DNA of 52,500 bases from Monocercomonoides exilis (lineage: Eukaryota > Preaxostyla > Oxymonadida > Polymastigidae): contig LSRY02000038.1 of NCBI GenBank assembly GCA_001643675.2, positions 982,501-1,035,000 on the forward strand, in the 5' to 3' direction. A program made the position numbers and the translations under genes. Shown piece by piece: positions 34,787 through 46,795 of the stretch; position 1 is the stretch's first letter, and the number at the start of each line of letters is the position of its first letter. The notes beneath the pieces are model-generated. The model searched no databases, was not told where the DNA came from, and was given only the letters and a program-made list of their open reading frames with translations.

Positions 34787-35300
34787 AGAAAAAACATTTA
34801 CATTTTAAAACAGAAAAAGAGATGAAAAGAACAATGTTTGCAGCAAAAAATGGAAAGATGAAGATGATGCAATTGTGAAGAAAATGAATGAAGAAGAAAA
34901 TAAGACAGTTTTAGAAATTAACAAAGTGTTCTCATTTCGATTATGGAGAAACATCCATGATCATATAAAGCAGATGATTGACAAAGGAAAAATGAAAAAG
35001 AGAGAGAAACAAACATAAATAGAAAAATTACACATTGAAAAGAATAATAACACAAACCTTTCTTCATCCTCTTCTGCATCCTCCACAGCCTCAGCCTCAG
35101 CCTCCATAAATGAAAGGAAGACAATAAAACGAAAAAGAATGAATAAATGGTAAAGAGAAGAAGATGATGAATATGCTGAATATTATGCTGAAGATATTTG
35201 CATTACATTAAAAGGAAATGGAAAGAGAATAACAAGAAGTGTGGACAGTTTGATACAAGAAAGAAATCAAAATAAATCGACATTAAATATTTTTCACATC
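34787..35300 (+). other. Coding-like continuation after relic B
   Basis: Frames broken by stops still read as protein: KKWKDEDDAIVKKMNEEENK, then FSFRLWRNIHDHIKQMIDKG (about 34850-35010), a Ser/Ala run (about 35060-35110), and DDEYAEYYAEDICITLKGNG then KRITRSVDSLIQERN (about 35165-35270). They are probably the decayed 3' part of the relic B element or a linked gene. Confidence 0.35.
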
Positions 35301-36949
35301 ACATATAAATCAATACACGTTATAATGAATAACATTTCAAATTCAATTATTTCAAAAAAATAATAAATATTTAAAACTCACAAAATTCATTGTTGTTGAA
35401 CAACAACGTTTGCACACCTGCCCACCCTCCTTTTCTCCTGCCTTTCGTCCATTCATCCCAGCTGAACTATGATGCTTCTGCTTTCATGCACTTCCACTTG
35501 AGTTAACAGACTGCATTAAGCATAAATAGCAAGTCGCAAGTGATAAACATTTGAAAGAAATTAAAAATATATAATGTTGTTTAAACAGTTGAAAAAAATA
35601 AAAAATGATAAAATAGACAGAAAAGATCAACAAAAAATTTAAAGATCAACGAGTTGGGGTAAATAAAAAAAAGTTTATTAAAAATTTATCAAAATTGAAC
35701 GAATAAAAATATTTTCAAGTTTTTTTTATTGACGAATATGATGATATGTATGGTAATGAACAAATATTTGAAATAAAAAATACAAAATAAAACTTAAAAT
35801 TGAAAAAATGAAACAATAATGAAAACAAACTTTTTTTCATTACACTTTTGCAATTAATACAATTGATTCATCAATAATTGTCATCGAAACATCAATGATG
35901 TTGCAAATTGAGTTATCTAATAAGGAAAAAAAAATCGTTTGTTTGTTTCCGTACAGGAAAAAATGTGAGGATGAAAAATATCTCGATGAAAGAAAAGGAT
36001 AAAGAAAAACAAATCACACTTTCCCCAATGTATATAACTCTCTGTATCCGTTTTTGTTGTCACTTTTCCAGAAGAAGTTAAAAAAAAAAAAAAAAGAAAA
36101 CAGCATTTGCAAAACTATGTGTTTTGTGTTTATGGTACGAGATCCATATGATCAATCTTTTTGGAAAGAAAACAACATATTTTTGAAAATACGTTTGATT
36201 TCAACAAAAACTCAACTATATTTTTGTATAATTTCGCAAAAAGAATGTGAAACTAAAGTCAACAGATTTTTTTTGTTGTTGTTCTCAGTATTATTCTTTG
36301 CAAAGTCATGTCTCCTTTTCCGGGTGCGGAGCATAACGAGTTTTGAATACATCCAGTTTGGTTGGTCAAAAAGGGATGCAATCAAATTAAATAGTGAGAA
36401 TTTCCTCAAACCTATATTTTTTTGAACATCATATGTTTTTGTTTTTCATATGTCTTTTTTCAATCAAAGGAATAGTTTGACATCCTTAATAAAAGTTGCA
36501 TTTCTCAATTCTTTATTTAACCATAACAAATGACATTGATAAAATATAATATTTTTTATAATTTTTTGTCATTTTAAAATATATCCATAGAAACATCTTT
36601 TTTTATCTAGTTCAAAAACAGTGTATTAATGCTAGAAAAAGTTATTGAAAACAAAAACAAAAATGATAATATTAATAATGAAAAGTTTCGAAGTCTTTTC
36701 TTCATTTGTTTTATTGAAAATACGATTTCATTCATTGAAATGCTTGTTATTGAAAAAAGGATATCTCGTGAAGGGATATTGTTATTAATTTTTTCTCAAA
36801 AAAATCACACACTTTTTTATTTAATTTGAAATTTGCAACTGTGATAACATTTAAAAGAAAAAAAAAGGAATCAGAAAAAATGATAATAAAATCAAAAGAA
36901 AATATCAAATATGACAAATAATATCCAAATTCGTTGATTTCATTTTTCT
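35301..36949. other. AT-rich intergenic region
   Basis: Mostly A/T runs. A less AT-rich patch at 35405-35540 has no open frame of note. A short plus stretch near 36305-36420 has spacing faintly like the recombinase R-S...I-x-x-G block but is too short to call. Confidence 0.5.
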
Positions 36950-39150
36950 TTTTCTTCTCTTTTTTCTTTTTTCATGAAATTTCTCCATCTATCGTAATAA
37001 TCTGAATTTGTTTTGTTTTCAAAAAGTTCACAAATTTCACTCCACTCAACTTTATTTTTTCCTTCTTTCTTTTTTTCTAAATATCGTTTTCTTCTTTTGT
37101 CAACTTTTTAATTCTTCTTTATCGGTATTGAATCTTTATTTTTTTCTCAAATTTCATTTACGTCTAACTTATATTTATTAAATGAATATTTTTCGTTTTC
37201 ACTTCTCTCTCAATAATATTTCTTTCTTTCATAAAACTCCTAAACATTTCAACCATTTCACTCAATTTTGATAGATCAGATTTCAAAATTAATAGAATAT
37301 CTTTCCTCGCAATTTCACTACGTGCATTTGATAATATTTGAAAATGTGAGTTTGATTAACTCTTCTCCAATGATGGAAGATATTTCAATTTCGCTTTCAA
37401 CTCCAAAACAGGTTCTTCTTCTGAATATTGAGAAAGAGCTCCGTGAAACAAGTACATGCACGTATCTGTTGAATTGCGAATTCCTTCTCTCTTTCGTCAA
37501 TTTCTTCAAAATGCAATGAAAAAATGATACGAAAAGAATATCTTCTTTCCATTTGTTTAATAACAATTTGAACCCATGAAAATTTTTTATTGTTAACATT
37601 CTCTTATCTTCAACTGACTTTTTTCTTTCTAATTTCCAATGATATTTTGGGTTGCTATTATTATTCTTGTCGCAACTCGTTTTTCATATGTCATCTCAGA
37701 TTGAGAGAATGGAATCCACCTGTCATGAAAAAACATATTTCCAACACAGCCGCTCTTTCTTCCTTGTTTCCTCCAACTTTTATAACAGCTGAACACAAAA
37801 CATTACTACGAATGAAATGAAATTCAGGTTCATCTGGAGGAAAGCCTGCAAATGGTAGTCTTTTTTTTCAACCTTGTTCTCATCTCTTTCGTTCCATCCA
37901 GCTTAAACAGTTTATCTCCATTTTCCTTCACAGGCCACTTCTTCTCATCATATATATTCGAACATAATTAGTTCAGAATAGACTTTCTTAACCAAAAAAC
38001 AGCATCAAAAGATTTGTTTTCCTCAGATAATTTCTCTAATGTCACAGGATGATTCCAATTTGATGATCCTTTGCACCTCATCAATATAACATTAACAAAC
38101 ACACTTCCTTCATCCTCTTTCACAACTTTTCTAATGTCACACAACCTCACATTTCCACAAGGTATTGCTCTTGCTCCAACATGAAGAGCAAATAAGAATA
38201 ATGATGCTTCCTCTTCCTTCCCTTCAATACAATCTGGAATACTTTCAATCAAAAACTTCACATCAAACGTCACAAGAGGTTGTTTCCCTTCTCCTCTATG
38301 TTTCAATGATTTATCCCTTCTCAATTCCATTATAGTTTTGTTTATTTCATAATCCAAAACACTGTCAATCAGTTTATTGAACATTTTTCATTGAATTCTT
38401 TTCAACGAAGGGCTAACCACAGATTGGATAGACCACACGCAATATCTGCATTCATAAGCGAGAAATCTAAGAAAACCACGAACACACTCGATTTCCACTG
38501 GAAAAGGTTTGAAATCAAGGGATTCTGCAAAGAAATTATACAAACGCAAAATCCATGGATGTTTTTTTTAAATGTTGATGCTTCATAAACTCTTGATTCA
38601 TTCATGTACTTGTCCATTTTGTTTCAGTCGTTATTCTTTAATGCAGAACCCAAAAGTGTTGGACGATCATTTGTTTTGTCAAGATACAAATTCTGCTTTT
38701 TATCCATTTCAGACATATCATCATATCTCTGTGAACCGTAACATTTTTCTCCCTCATCTTCATCGTCATCTGCAATATCACATGTATCAGCATCGCACTC
38801 ATTATCATCTTCCATTTGTTTTTGATTCTTCGTTGCAATGTTTCTCAAACGAAAGCCATCAATTTCTTTTTTTTGGATTTGTAATATTTATCTTTATTAA
38901 TTTGAAATATTTTCCTTTCTTTACGGTTTATCCTTAATAAACCTCTTCTTGAATGCTTTCATTTAACTTATCCTTTTTCATCTCGAACATCTCTCCTTCG
39001 ACAAGCATGAACCTTTGCAGGTGTTGTTCTTCTTGTGATTTCTTTTGAGCTAATTCTTCCTCCAGCATTTTGAGACAAAAGAAATGATCCTCCATTTGAT
39101 TTTTCCTCCGCTCTTGCTCTATAAATTCAGCCGTTCTGTATTTCTTCCGA
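36950..39150 (-). pseudogene. Tyrosine recombinase relic C, the most complete copy
   Basis: Read 3' to 5' on the plus strand. About 39150-38932 holds a coiled-coil N-terminus (EFIEQERRKNQMEDHFFCLK, LEEELAQKKSQEEQHLQRF). 38880-38624 is an acidic stretch then RYDDMSEMDKKQNLYL. 38595-38395 is a SAM-like core-binding domain (LDFKPFPVEIECVRGFLRFL to VVSPSLKRIQ), ending at a TGA in frame. 38384-37968 holds FDVKFLIESIPDCIEGKEEE and ALHVGARAIPCGNVRLCDI with the first Arg, then NWNHPVTLEK. After a TAA and a frameshift comes EFHFIRSNVLCSAVIKVG (H-x-x-R, about 37800), then IPFSQSEMTYEKRVATRI with the catalytic Tyr (about 37700). Downstream, 37600-36950 keeps an extension ending EWSEICELFENK and DYYDRWRNFMKK. 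All catalytic residues survive. Three or more lesions make it non-functional as one frame. Confidence 0.68.
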
Positions 39151-40236
39151 TTTTTGTCAGTTTTCTAGGTTTGCGAAAATTTTTTAATGTTGTTCATTAT
39201 TTTGAAAAGACACTTTTTCTGATTGTCTTTTCTTTTACAAAAATTCTCCTCAACGATTCGCACATCAAAGGAACTCTTCTCTTCTTGTCAAACCTAATTG
39301 ATTATTTCATTTTATTCTTCTTTTCTCTCTTCCAAAATGAACATGAAGCATAGAAAAACTTCATTTTCAGTTTTCTTCAAACTGGAGGCTTGAAGTCCAT
39401 TTGTGGAATACCCATGAAAAATACTGATTTCTTTTTGTTTAAGTGGAAAAAGCAAAGAAATGATGTTTGTTTAAAAGGTACCAAATATCAAATACTCTTT
39501 TTTTGATTGCTCGTTGTAACAGTAATCAGTTTTTTCTGTTTATGATTCATCGATTTTCATCTTTTTTCAAATGGAAAATGTGTCCTGTCATTGCGAGATC
39601 TCAATACATGGATTGTCATATTCACATGAGTCTTTTTCTTCATCGTTGTCTTCTTCTCACTCGCTTTGTTCTGTTGTGAAGCATTTGAAAATTTTTCCAC
39701 AAGGAATGATGCACTCTTCCTACATGTCATTGACGCGAAATATGTCCCTTTTTAAGCGATCAGCATCTTTGGAAATTTCTTCACTTTCTGTAATAGCAGA
39801 GAGTGATATTGATTTTCCACATGATTTTCTGGATAAACTGCTGTTTTTTCTTCTGTTGATAACAAAGCTTTCAACGACACTGTTGCCTTCAAAGCAATCT
39901 TCTTTAACTTTTTCACATAGTCAAGCTTCGAAAACGATTTTGGAACTTATCTTTTTTTTTTTTGACTTTTGGTGTCAGCTCATCTTCTTTGTCACTTTGT
40001 TCGACAAAGATTTCAAGTTGCACATGTTCCAAAAAAGATTAAAAGTCAATGAAATTTCGAAGAAGAACGAAAAAAGAAATCAAACAAGCTATCATTGCGA
40101 TATAAACATAAAAATCTTCAATGCAACTTCGAAATTCTTTTTTTGTGGGAATCAAATTAGCTTCATTTTCATTTTGCATCTTCTTGTTTTCACTCATTTT
40201 TTGAGCTATGCAATTATTGACCTGAAACATTTGCAT
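39151..40236 (-). other. Decayed coding-like DNA upstream of relic C
   Basis: The minus frame at about 39985-39560 reads as acidic protein with four or five stops: EGNSVVESFVINRRKNSSLS, SLSAITESEEISKDADRLKR and EEDNDEEKDSCEYDNPCIE. It lies on the same strand just upstream of relic C, so it may be its N-terminal region or a separate dead gene. The plus ORF at 39571-40239 is its shadow. Confidence 0.35.
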
Positions 40237-40239
40237 TGA

Positions 40240-41564
40240 AGTTAAATCTTACCATTATGAAATTTAAAGAAATAACTTTTATCATGACAGTTGAATTATT
40301 TCACAATATGATTCATTTTGAAAAAAATAGATAACGGAGTGAAACAGCTAATTCGATGGATTTCTTTATTTTGATAGTTTTTTGAAAAGATAATTTTTTG
40401 TCAAAATAAAAAATTTTAGAAATCCATTTCAAATAGTGCGAAATGATTAACTTTTCCAAATAAAAGAGGAAAAACACTTTTATTCAACTGAGAAATAGTT
40501 TGGTTTAGGGGAAAAGTTGAACCTAAATTGAGGATTTCAAGTGTGTGAAAGTTTTTTGTTATTTGCGTTTAACAAAGAAAAAAAAGCGTTGCTTTATCTT
40601 TCTTTTGATGAATACTTTTGTTATTTTGATAATAATAATTGCAATTTTGTTATTGATTTTCATTTGCTAAATAAAATATTTGAAGTTTTTTATTATTCCA
40701 ATTTTCAAGAATTGAATTTGTTTCAATCAAAGGTTAAAATTTATTTATCAAAATAAAAATGATAAGAATCATTATTGCAAAAAATTTTCATCTTAGTGAT
40801 TTTTTATAATTTTTTTAAAAAGTTCAACAAGTTGACAAAACCATTTGAAATAAAAGAAGTTTATGAAAATGTGAATTAAGTTAATTCAAGTTAATGAAGA
40901 AATAATGTGTTGATAAAGATAAATGAAATATTGAGATATTTTGTTGAAAAATAACAATTTAGTGATTAAAAGATTTATTTGTCAGGAAATTTTAATAATT
41001 ATTTCACTCAAAAATATAGCAACCATTTACATTATTTTTTGATAACAAATTCAAATATTCGGCAATCTCATTCAAAACATTTGCTTTTAAATATCCAAAG
41101 CAAGAGGTTTCAATTCTTTTTACAGCTTGAAAGCAATCATTGTCAAAGTTCTTGTTATAATTATATTCACTTATATGGGTGATTTTTTTTGATATCATAA
41201 AAAATTCCGACGTTTGATCAAAATATTTTTTCATTAAGGGTGTGGTTGATAAGAAAATTTTTATTTAAAGTTGCATGAGAATATAGTTTAATATATTATT
41301 GTTATTAATTATTTGTTGATTTTAATTTGTTTCTTATAGTTTTTATTACTTGTTTTCAAAAAAAACATAAAAAATTATTCACGAAATTTCAATACTGAAA
41401 AAAACAGAACATAATAATTGTTCAGTCGTAAATATAACATGATAACAATAATTAATAACACTCAATCAATCAATTTTTCATAAAAAACTAGTTTTATGAT
41501 GTTAGAGAAAATGAACAAAATAAATTTTTAAGCTTCAATCTTCAAATATAAAATGAAATCAATA
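40240..41564. other. AT-rich intergenic region
   Basis: Extremely AT-rich; no gene or structured element recognised. Confidence 0.65.
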
Positions 41565-42127
41565 GAATTTCAACAGATTTATCAGCTGTTTTGTCATCTT
41601 TCCCAATAGCATTTTCGCTTCTAACTTCTTAAATTTCTTGCGCTTCTGAAAAATGTGAAACTTGTGTTTTCTTTTCAATTCCACACTCAATATCCAAAAA
41701 CTATTTTTTGCAAAAATATCATCTCCAATTTCCTTCCAATCCCTTCACCCTGGGTACTTTTCATATGAATCTACTCTCCCAACTCGATTATCATTCTTGC
41801 ACAACGAGATATCCCGCTTTTTCTCATTTTCATCCATTTCCACCTCCTGCCCTGAAAACAACACAAAAACAGTCAACAGGTTAATATTCATATAAAAAGA
41901 TAAATAAAGACCAAACTGCCCTTCGACTGTTTTTTGCCAAACAGCTTCATTTCCACGGCCATCATCATTCAAAAATTCAATCTCTTCATTTCAGTCTCAG
42001 AATGGTTGAATTCAGCATGGAATGCATCTCCACAAAATACATCGTGCATTTCACTGGAGGGTCTTTTCAGGCCGTACACATTGTGATGGATGTCCAGAGG
42101 TGTTTTTTCTGTTTTTGCCATGATCAT
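41565..42127 (-). pseudogene. Unassigned intron-bearing gene fragment with a W-rich end
   Basis: Minus frame from ATG at 42127 (MIMAKTEKTPLDIHHNVYGL), with KRPSSEMHDVFCGDAFHAEF. A frameshift near 41975 follows, then DDGRGNEAVWQKTVEGQFG. A short GT...AG intron (about 41925 to 41860) joins to QEVEMDENEKKRDISLCKND. After a TGA the frame continues RDWKEIGDDIFAKNSFW. The W-x-E-I segment recalls the ends near 31100 and 37000 but the match is short. Function unknown. Confidence 0.4.
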
Positions 42128-42420
42128 CTCCTTTTATAATATTCTCAACCACACAAATCAATGTTTGATGTTTATCTCATCAACACCAGGCCCAGGAGAT
42201 ATATGGCACATACAAGTGATGGAAGTTTGATTTTTGTGGCAGGGGGTGGGAGTTGAGTGTTTTTTTGAATGTCATTGCTTCAAGAGGGGCTTTTGAAAGG
42301 AAGAAATTCTGAGGCAAAGGGGTGGGGAAGAGCAAGTGGAGATTTGGAGAAGATAATATAGTAAATATATAGAGAAGTGGCTGAGGATGATGAAGAAGGT
42401 GATTATTGTTGATTGGAAAA

Positions 42421-42579
42421 ATGGATCTTGAAGAGAAAGAAAAGAGTGTTAAAGTGAGCAAGAAGAGGAGAAATATTGTGAAATATTCAAATGGAAGAGG
42501 GGTATCTTTTCTGAGAGAGGAAGAATATTTTATGGAAGAGAATGGGAAAGATGAAGAAAAGGAAGAAATTGATATTTAA
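42421..42579 (+). other. Short charged open frame, 52 codons
   Basis: ATG to TAA, MDLEEKEKSVKVSKKRRNIV then KYSNGRGVSFLREEEYF and an acidic end. The composition is protein-like and unlike spacer DNA, but there is no motif. The surrounding 42128-42839 is otherwise spacer. Confidence 0.25.
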
Positions 42580-42954
42580 TGATGATTTTGTGATCTGAAT
42601 GGAAGATGAAAATGGAAGGGAATGGAAATTAAGAAATATCTTCGTTTTTTTGTTTCTAAGTGAAGGGCAGAACAATTGCAAAAAGAAAGTTAATAAACTG
42701 AGGATGTCATTTTTCATCAATTAATTTCGGTCAGACTTCCACAAATATTGTGATTACGATTGTTTTACCATATATGAAATCAACTCATTGAATAGAATAT
42801 TTGGAACAATCAACTACTTCATACAAAATATTCCCAACATCATAAATATCGACGACTGATTTCACATTTCTCAACTTCATCTTCTTCTTCGTCGTCTTCT
42901 TCTTCTTCACCTTTTTCTTCTTCATATTTTTCTTCTTCACCTTCTTCTTCTTCT

Positions 42955-43022
42955 TCTTCTCCATCTCCTCCTCCTCCTCCTCCTCCTCCTCCTCCTCCTC
43001 CTCCTTCTTCTTCTTCTTCTTC
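42955..43022 (+). repeat. (CTC)n/(TTC)n trinucleotide repeat
   Basis: About 13 CTC units flanked by TTC units. On the minus strand it encodes Glu and Gly runs at the end of the chaperonin-like pseudogene. Confidence 0.85.
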
Positions 43023-44391
43023 TATATCTGCTTTTCCTTCATTCACATTATCCGCCTTTTCATTTGTCTCAGCCACTGCCCTCATCTTCCCTGTACCCGC
43101 CATCACTCAAACAACCACGTCAATAACACGCATGCACTCATCAACAGCTTGCTTCTCTGAGATAAGCACCTCAAACACTCCAGTTTCTACCACTTTTGAG
43201 TTAGCCACGCTTCGCTCTTTCTTTGATGACACATCGTCTTCTGTTTCTGCATCACTGTTGGCTCCGACGATTGTGCTTGGGGTATCTGCAACTGCATCCA
43301 TTGTATCATCATCTTCTTCTTTGTCATCGTCTTCTTCCCATCCTCCTCCTTTTTCTTTATTCTCTTCATAATCATCACTGTCGATGTGTTCTGTTGGATT
43401 TCAGGTTAAACATTTGAACGGCTTTCCTCTTCTACAGCGGTACATCTTGCTCTTCTTAAAGAGCTCGTTCTTCTTCAGTACACAAGCTCTCCTAATGAGA
43501 TGAACGGAAATGAGAAGAGAAATGGGAGTGGGAAGGGGAAGGTACTGCCAGCACATCGCAATAATCCACTCACTTTTTGAATCCGCCAAGGAGCAAAGAG
43601 CGAGGAGTGCGCGATCAAATGAAAGAGGCAAAGAGAGCGGAGTACAGTGGCAAGATGAATGCGGCGCAGAATAAAGGGAGACAACGGGAAAAGGCAAAGG
43701 TGAAGATGCAGACGAACAAGAAAGACGTATTTTGCACATCGCAAATCGACTCTTTCGACACAATACAAGAACAGGCAGCAATAGAAAGAAGGAGGAGGGA
43801 CGAGGGAAGGGAAAGAGAAATGAAGTTCATCAGAAATTTTGCTTATTCGATAGTGCACTTTCATCTGCTCGTCCGAATACTCAAAATACCACAGCCTACT
43901 CAACATTTGCCACTTCTTTTTCTTCCTTGCCACACGCACAATTGTCTTCCCCTTCTGTTCTGGTTGGAACTCCTCCAAAACCACTCACTCCTTCATCTTC
44001 TGCCACAGACACCTCTTCACTCACACAGAAGTCCTTCGACATGACTAGCCCAAGCTCTGCCTTTTTATCAAACATGTCTTCTTCCTCTCCTTCTTTTTCC
44101 ATTTCTTCCTTCTCACTGCCTATCACATGTGCGATTCTCGGGAAAAGCAGATTGGGCAATGCAGGTGTGTTTGCAATCAGCTGCGTGTAAGCGACGAGGG
44201 ATGTGTTTGAGCCACAGAGCATCCTTCTGAACTTTGCAGCGTATGCGGCTAACCTGGGGATTCGGGTGGGTGGTGAGAAGGAGGGGAAGAGAGAGAAGAA
44301 GGATGAGAAGAGGAGTGTAAATGAGCTTGAAAGTGATAAAGATGAAAAGGGATTGTTGTATCTGACAGATAAATGCATCGATAATGAGAAA

Positions 44392-44394
<3 letters not shown>

Positions 44395-44423
<29 letters not shown>

Positions 44424-44432
44424 AGAAGAAGA
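44395..44432 (+). repeat. (GAA/GAG)n trinucleotide repeat
   Basis: About a dozen GAA/GAG units; poly-Glu on plus and poly-Ser/Phe on minus. It marks the boundary between the two chaperonin-like pseudogenes. Confidence 0.8.
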
Positions 44433-44569
44433 TGGATTCGACAAAGAAATTCGAAAGGCTTAGAATGAATGTTTTTTAAATAGAAGATGAAAGGAGCTGA
44501 AACGAAGAAAAAGCCCGTTACGACACTATCAACGTTTTGTTTTGATTTTCTTCCTGAAATCAAAAATTG

Positions 44570-45420
44570 AAGAAGGATTCAGCAGCTAATTATCGAAACA
44601 CCATTCCCTTTCTCAACATTTGCTTCTGCAAGCACATCATCTTCATTCACTTCTTCTTCATTTCCCATTTCTTCTTTCTTCTTCTTCTTCTTCTTCCTTT
44701 TCATCATCATTTTCCTCCTTATCCTCTTCTGCCTCTTCTCGCTTCTAAAGTTCTGCTGGCGTAATAGCTTTTGGTGAAAGAACCACAACCTCCATTTTCA
44801 ACCCCACCTTCTTCATCACCTTCTCCTCAGCTTCTTCCTTGCATAAGATTGTGTAATCCCTTACTAAATCGCATCGTCGTCGATCTTAGTTATAGAACGC
44901 TTTGGCTACGGTGATAAAAACTCTATCAACGCTATCGCAAACGGAAGCAGCTAAGGGTTAAACAGATTATAACCTCAAAGAACTCATTCACATCCACTGT
45001 AGAACAAATATTTGCTCTCCAATTTCGTTCACATCGAAGCAGTAAACGAAAGAATCTGCAACACCAGCAAAACAGAAAGCATTTCCAAAGCGTCACATCG
45101 CAGGGATGCGCAACAACCCAACTCAGCATATCACGTATTACCACAACATATTCACGTGGTAACAGCAGCAGCAGCGATACCAGATACAGTGGCATGCGAC
45201 TCATATTCACCTCAGCCGCATTTCGATATCGTCAATTACAGCTGCTAACGTATATGTTGCTGACAAGACCGATGCATCCGAATGACCAATAACAGATGCT
45301 GTTGATGAAGACAAAGACAGCTTATCGTCTCCTGTCACCTTTTTCTCTTTGCTTTTTCGCCTCCTGAATGGCGAAGCAGATCTCCACGCTGCTCCACTTG
45401 AAGAAAGATGAAAAAGAAGA
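44570..45420 (-). pseudogene. Decayed copy of the 21.4-22.6 kb chaperonin-like locus
   Basis: DNA-level similarity to 21.8-22.45 kb in the same order and strand. Near 45320-45400 the minus strand reads GAAWRSASPFRRRKSKEKK against GAARRTASPFWRRRSEKK. At 45130-44950 the plus strand carries AAAGCATTTCCAAAGCGTC against AAAGCATCGCCGAAAGCGCC. Near 44830-44750 it reads VGLKMEVVVLSPKAITPAEL against VGLRKEDVVLSPAAIVLEVL. Stops and indels are frequent, and base composition has drifted towards AT relative to the 21-22 kb copy. No function expected. Confidence 0.7.
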
Positions 45421-46795
45421 ATGAATAATGAAGAATGAAGAATGGAGAATGGAGAATGAAGTTGAATGAATAGAAGAAGCAGAAGAACGTTTATCAAGGT
45501 TCGAGAATAACTTGGATTTTTTTGTTCAAAGCGAAGATTCCGAAAGAGACAAGCGAAAATGTTTCCAAAACCTGATGAATCTGAACATTTTGAGATAAAA
45601 AAGAGAAAGACCATGCTTCTGTCAGCTCAAAAATTGAAGGATCTTCCAGTTTCTTATTCTTCCACAGCATTTCCATTGACATATCTGTTAGTAACTTGCA
45701 ATAGAGTGAATGACTTAAAGTATTTCTATCATTTTCATTGGCAAAATATCCTTATTCCTCCTTCTCCTTCTCCTTCTCCTTCCTCTTCCTCTTCCTTCGT
45801 TCACCTCTTCGATCACGCAGAACCGGCTGATCTTCATGTCAGGAAAGAGTCCACATTCTGAAGTTTGTTGATTTCTGTGTGCCAAGTTGACGCTGCTCAT
45901 GGAGCAGCTGAACTTGTTGAAGGAGTTGAAGGAGAAGGTGTTTGCGAGAGAGGTGAGGTGGAATATGTTGTGGTTGTGAAAAGTGAGACCGTTGATGAAC
46001 GTGTGGTTGAAGAAGAGGGAGCTGACTGAGAGGAGAAGATAATAAAGAAAATGAACGAAGTGAATTCGCAGAAAAAACTTAATGGATCTTTTTTCGTTTG
46101 AGAAGCGATAAAAGGATGTCATGAGATGAATGGAGAGAAAAGTGTTGGAGATCAAAGAAGAAAATACAGCAATATTTTCAAATGGGGGATTTCGATGAAG
46201 TGGAGCTGAAACAGAAGAAAGATGGGTGGTGAATGGAGAATAAAGTTAAAGAATCATTTCAAAAGAATAATTAGGAAAGAAAACTCGAGATTGACTCTGT
46301 TGTGATCTTCCAATGCTATTTCCTTTCCATTTTGTTTATTGTTATAATAAATCGTTGGAATGAACTGCTGGAGCAGGAACTTGGTGATGATGTTTCATAT
46401 CAATAAATATAAAAAACATTGCATCCAATTTTAAATAAACTAATTATGTATATTAATATCTATCTGTATTATTTCTTTGTTTATTAGAACAGTTTAGAAA
46501 GTCTTGAAACTTCTATTTTCCTTTCAAAGATTGATTTTTTAATTTTTTATTGAAATCTGGATCAATAAATTCTTTTCCACAAAAACATCAAAAAGGTATG
46601 TTATTATGTTTAAATAAATAAAACAAATATATATGACAGAAATGAAAATTAAATACTTGCAAAAAAATTAATTAAACTCTTTGATCAAAAAATACCACAA
46701 TAGATTTTTTTTTCTATTTTTGATCTTTTTTTATGATGTCAAAAAAAATCACCCATATATCTATTATGATTTCATTTTTGTTAATTTAAATTTTT
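45421..46795. other. Spacer with short coding-like fragments
   Basis: Two plus-strand fragments look like protein: 45559-45700 (PKPDESEHFEIKKRKTMLLS) and 45890-46035 (LLMEQLNLLKELKEKVFARE then VRWNMLWL). The second is a Leu-rich coiled-coil piece in a GC-richer patch. A (TTCTCC)n stretch lies at 45755-45795. From 46250 to 46795 it is plain AT-rich DNA. Confidence 0.4.

Larger units (their letters stand above)
42840..44444 (-). pseudogene. Chaperonin (CCT)-like equatorial-domain pseudogene with trinucleotide insertions
   Basis: Minus blocks in order: LAAYAAKFRRMLCGSNTSLV then AYTQLIANTPALPNLLFPRI (about 44270-44130), matching the LAxxxxxYA...QxAI..FAxALExIPxxLAxNAG region of CCT subunits by spacing. 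Disturbed sequence follows at 43900-43400, then SKVVETGVFEVLISEKQAVD with ECMRVIDVV and, after a TGA at 43107, MAGTGKM (about 43200-43070). This has the form of the CCT C-terminus (D-x-x-E-x-G-V-x-[DE]-x-L...K..A...A......[IV]LR[IV]D.I..A). Glu and Gly runs from GAA/GGA repeats follow (42870-43020). Frames are broken at several points. The plus ORF at 43577-44044 is an overlapping shadow, although its Lys-rich start looks protein-like. Confidence 0.4.

Noticed and set aside
36300-36420. Possible sixth recombinase fragment (SCLLFRVRSITSFEYIQFGW)
   Set aside because: Only an R-S...I-x-x-G spacing resembles the H-x-x-R region; no His box and no neighbouring blocks, so it is below what I can support.
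43577-44044. Plus-strand ORF with a Lys/Arg-rich start as a real gene
   Set aside because: It overlaps the minus-strand chaperonin-like blocks, changes character halfway and has no splice or motif support; kept only as a caveat.
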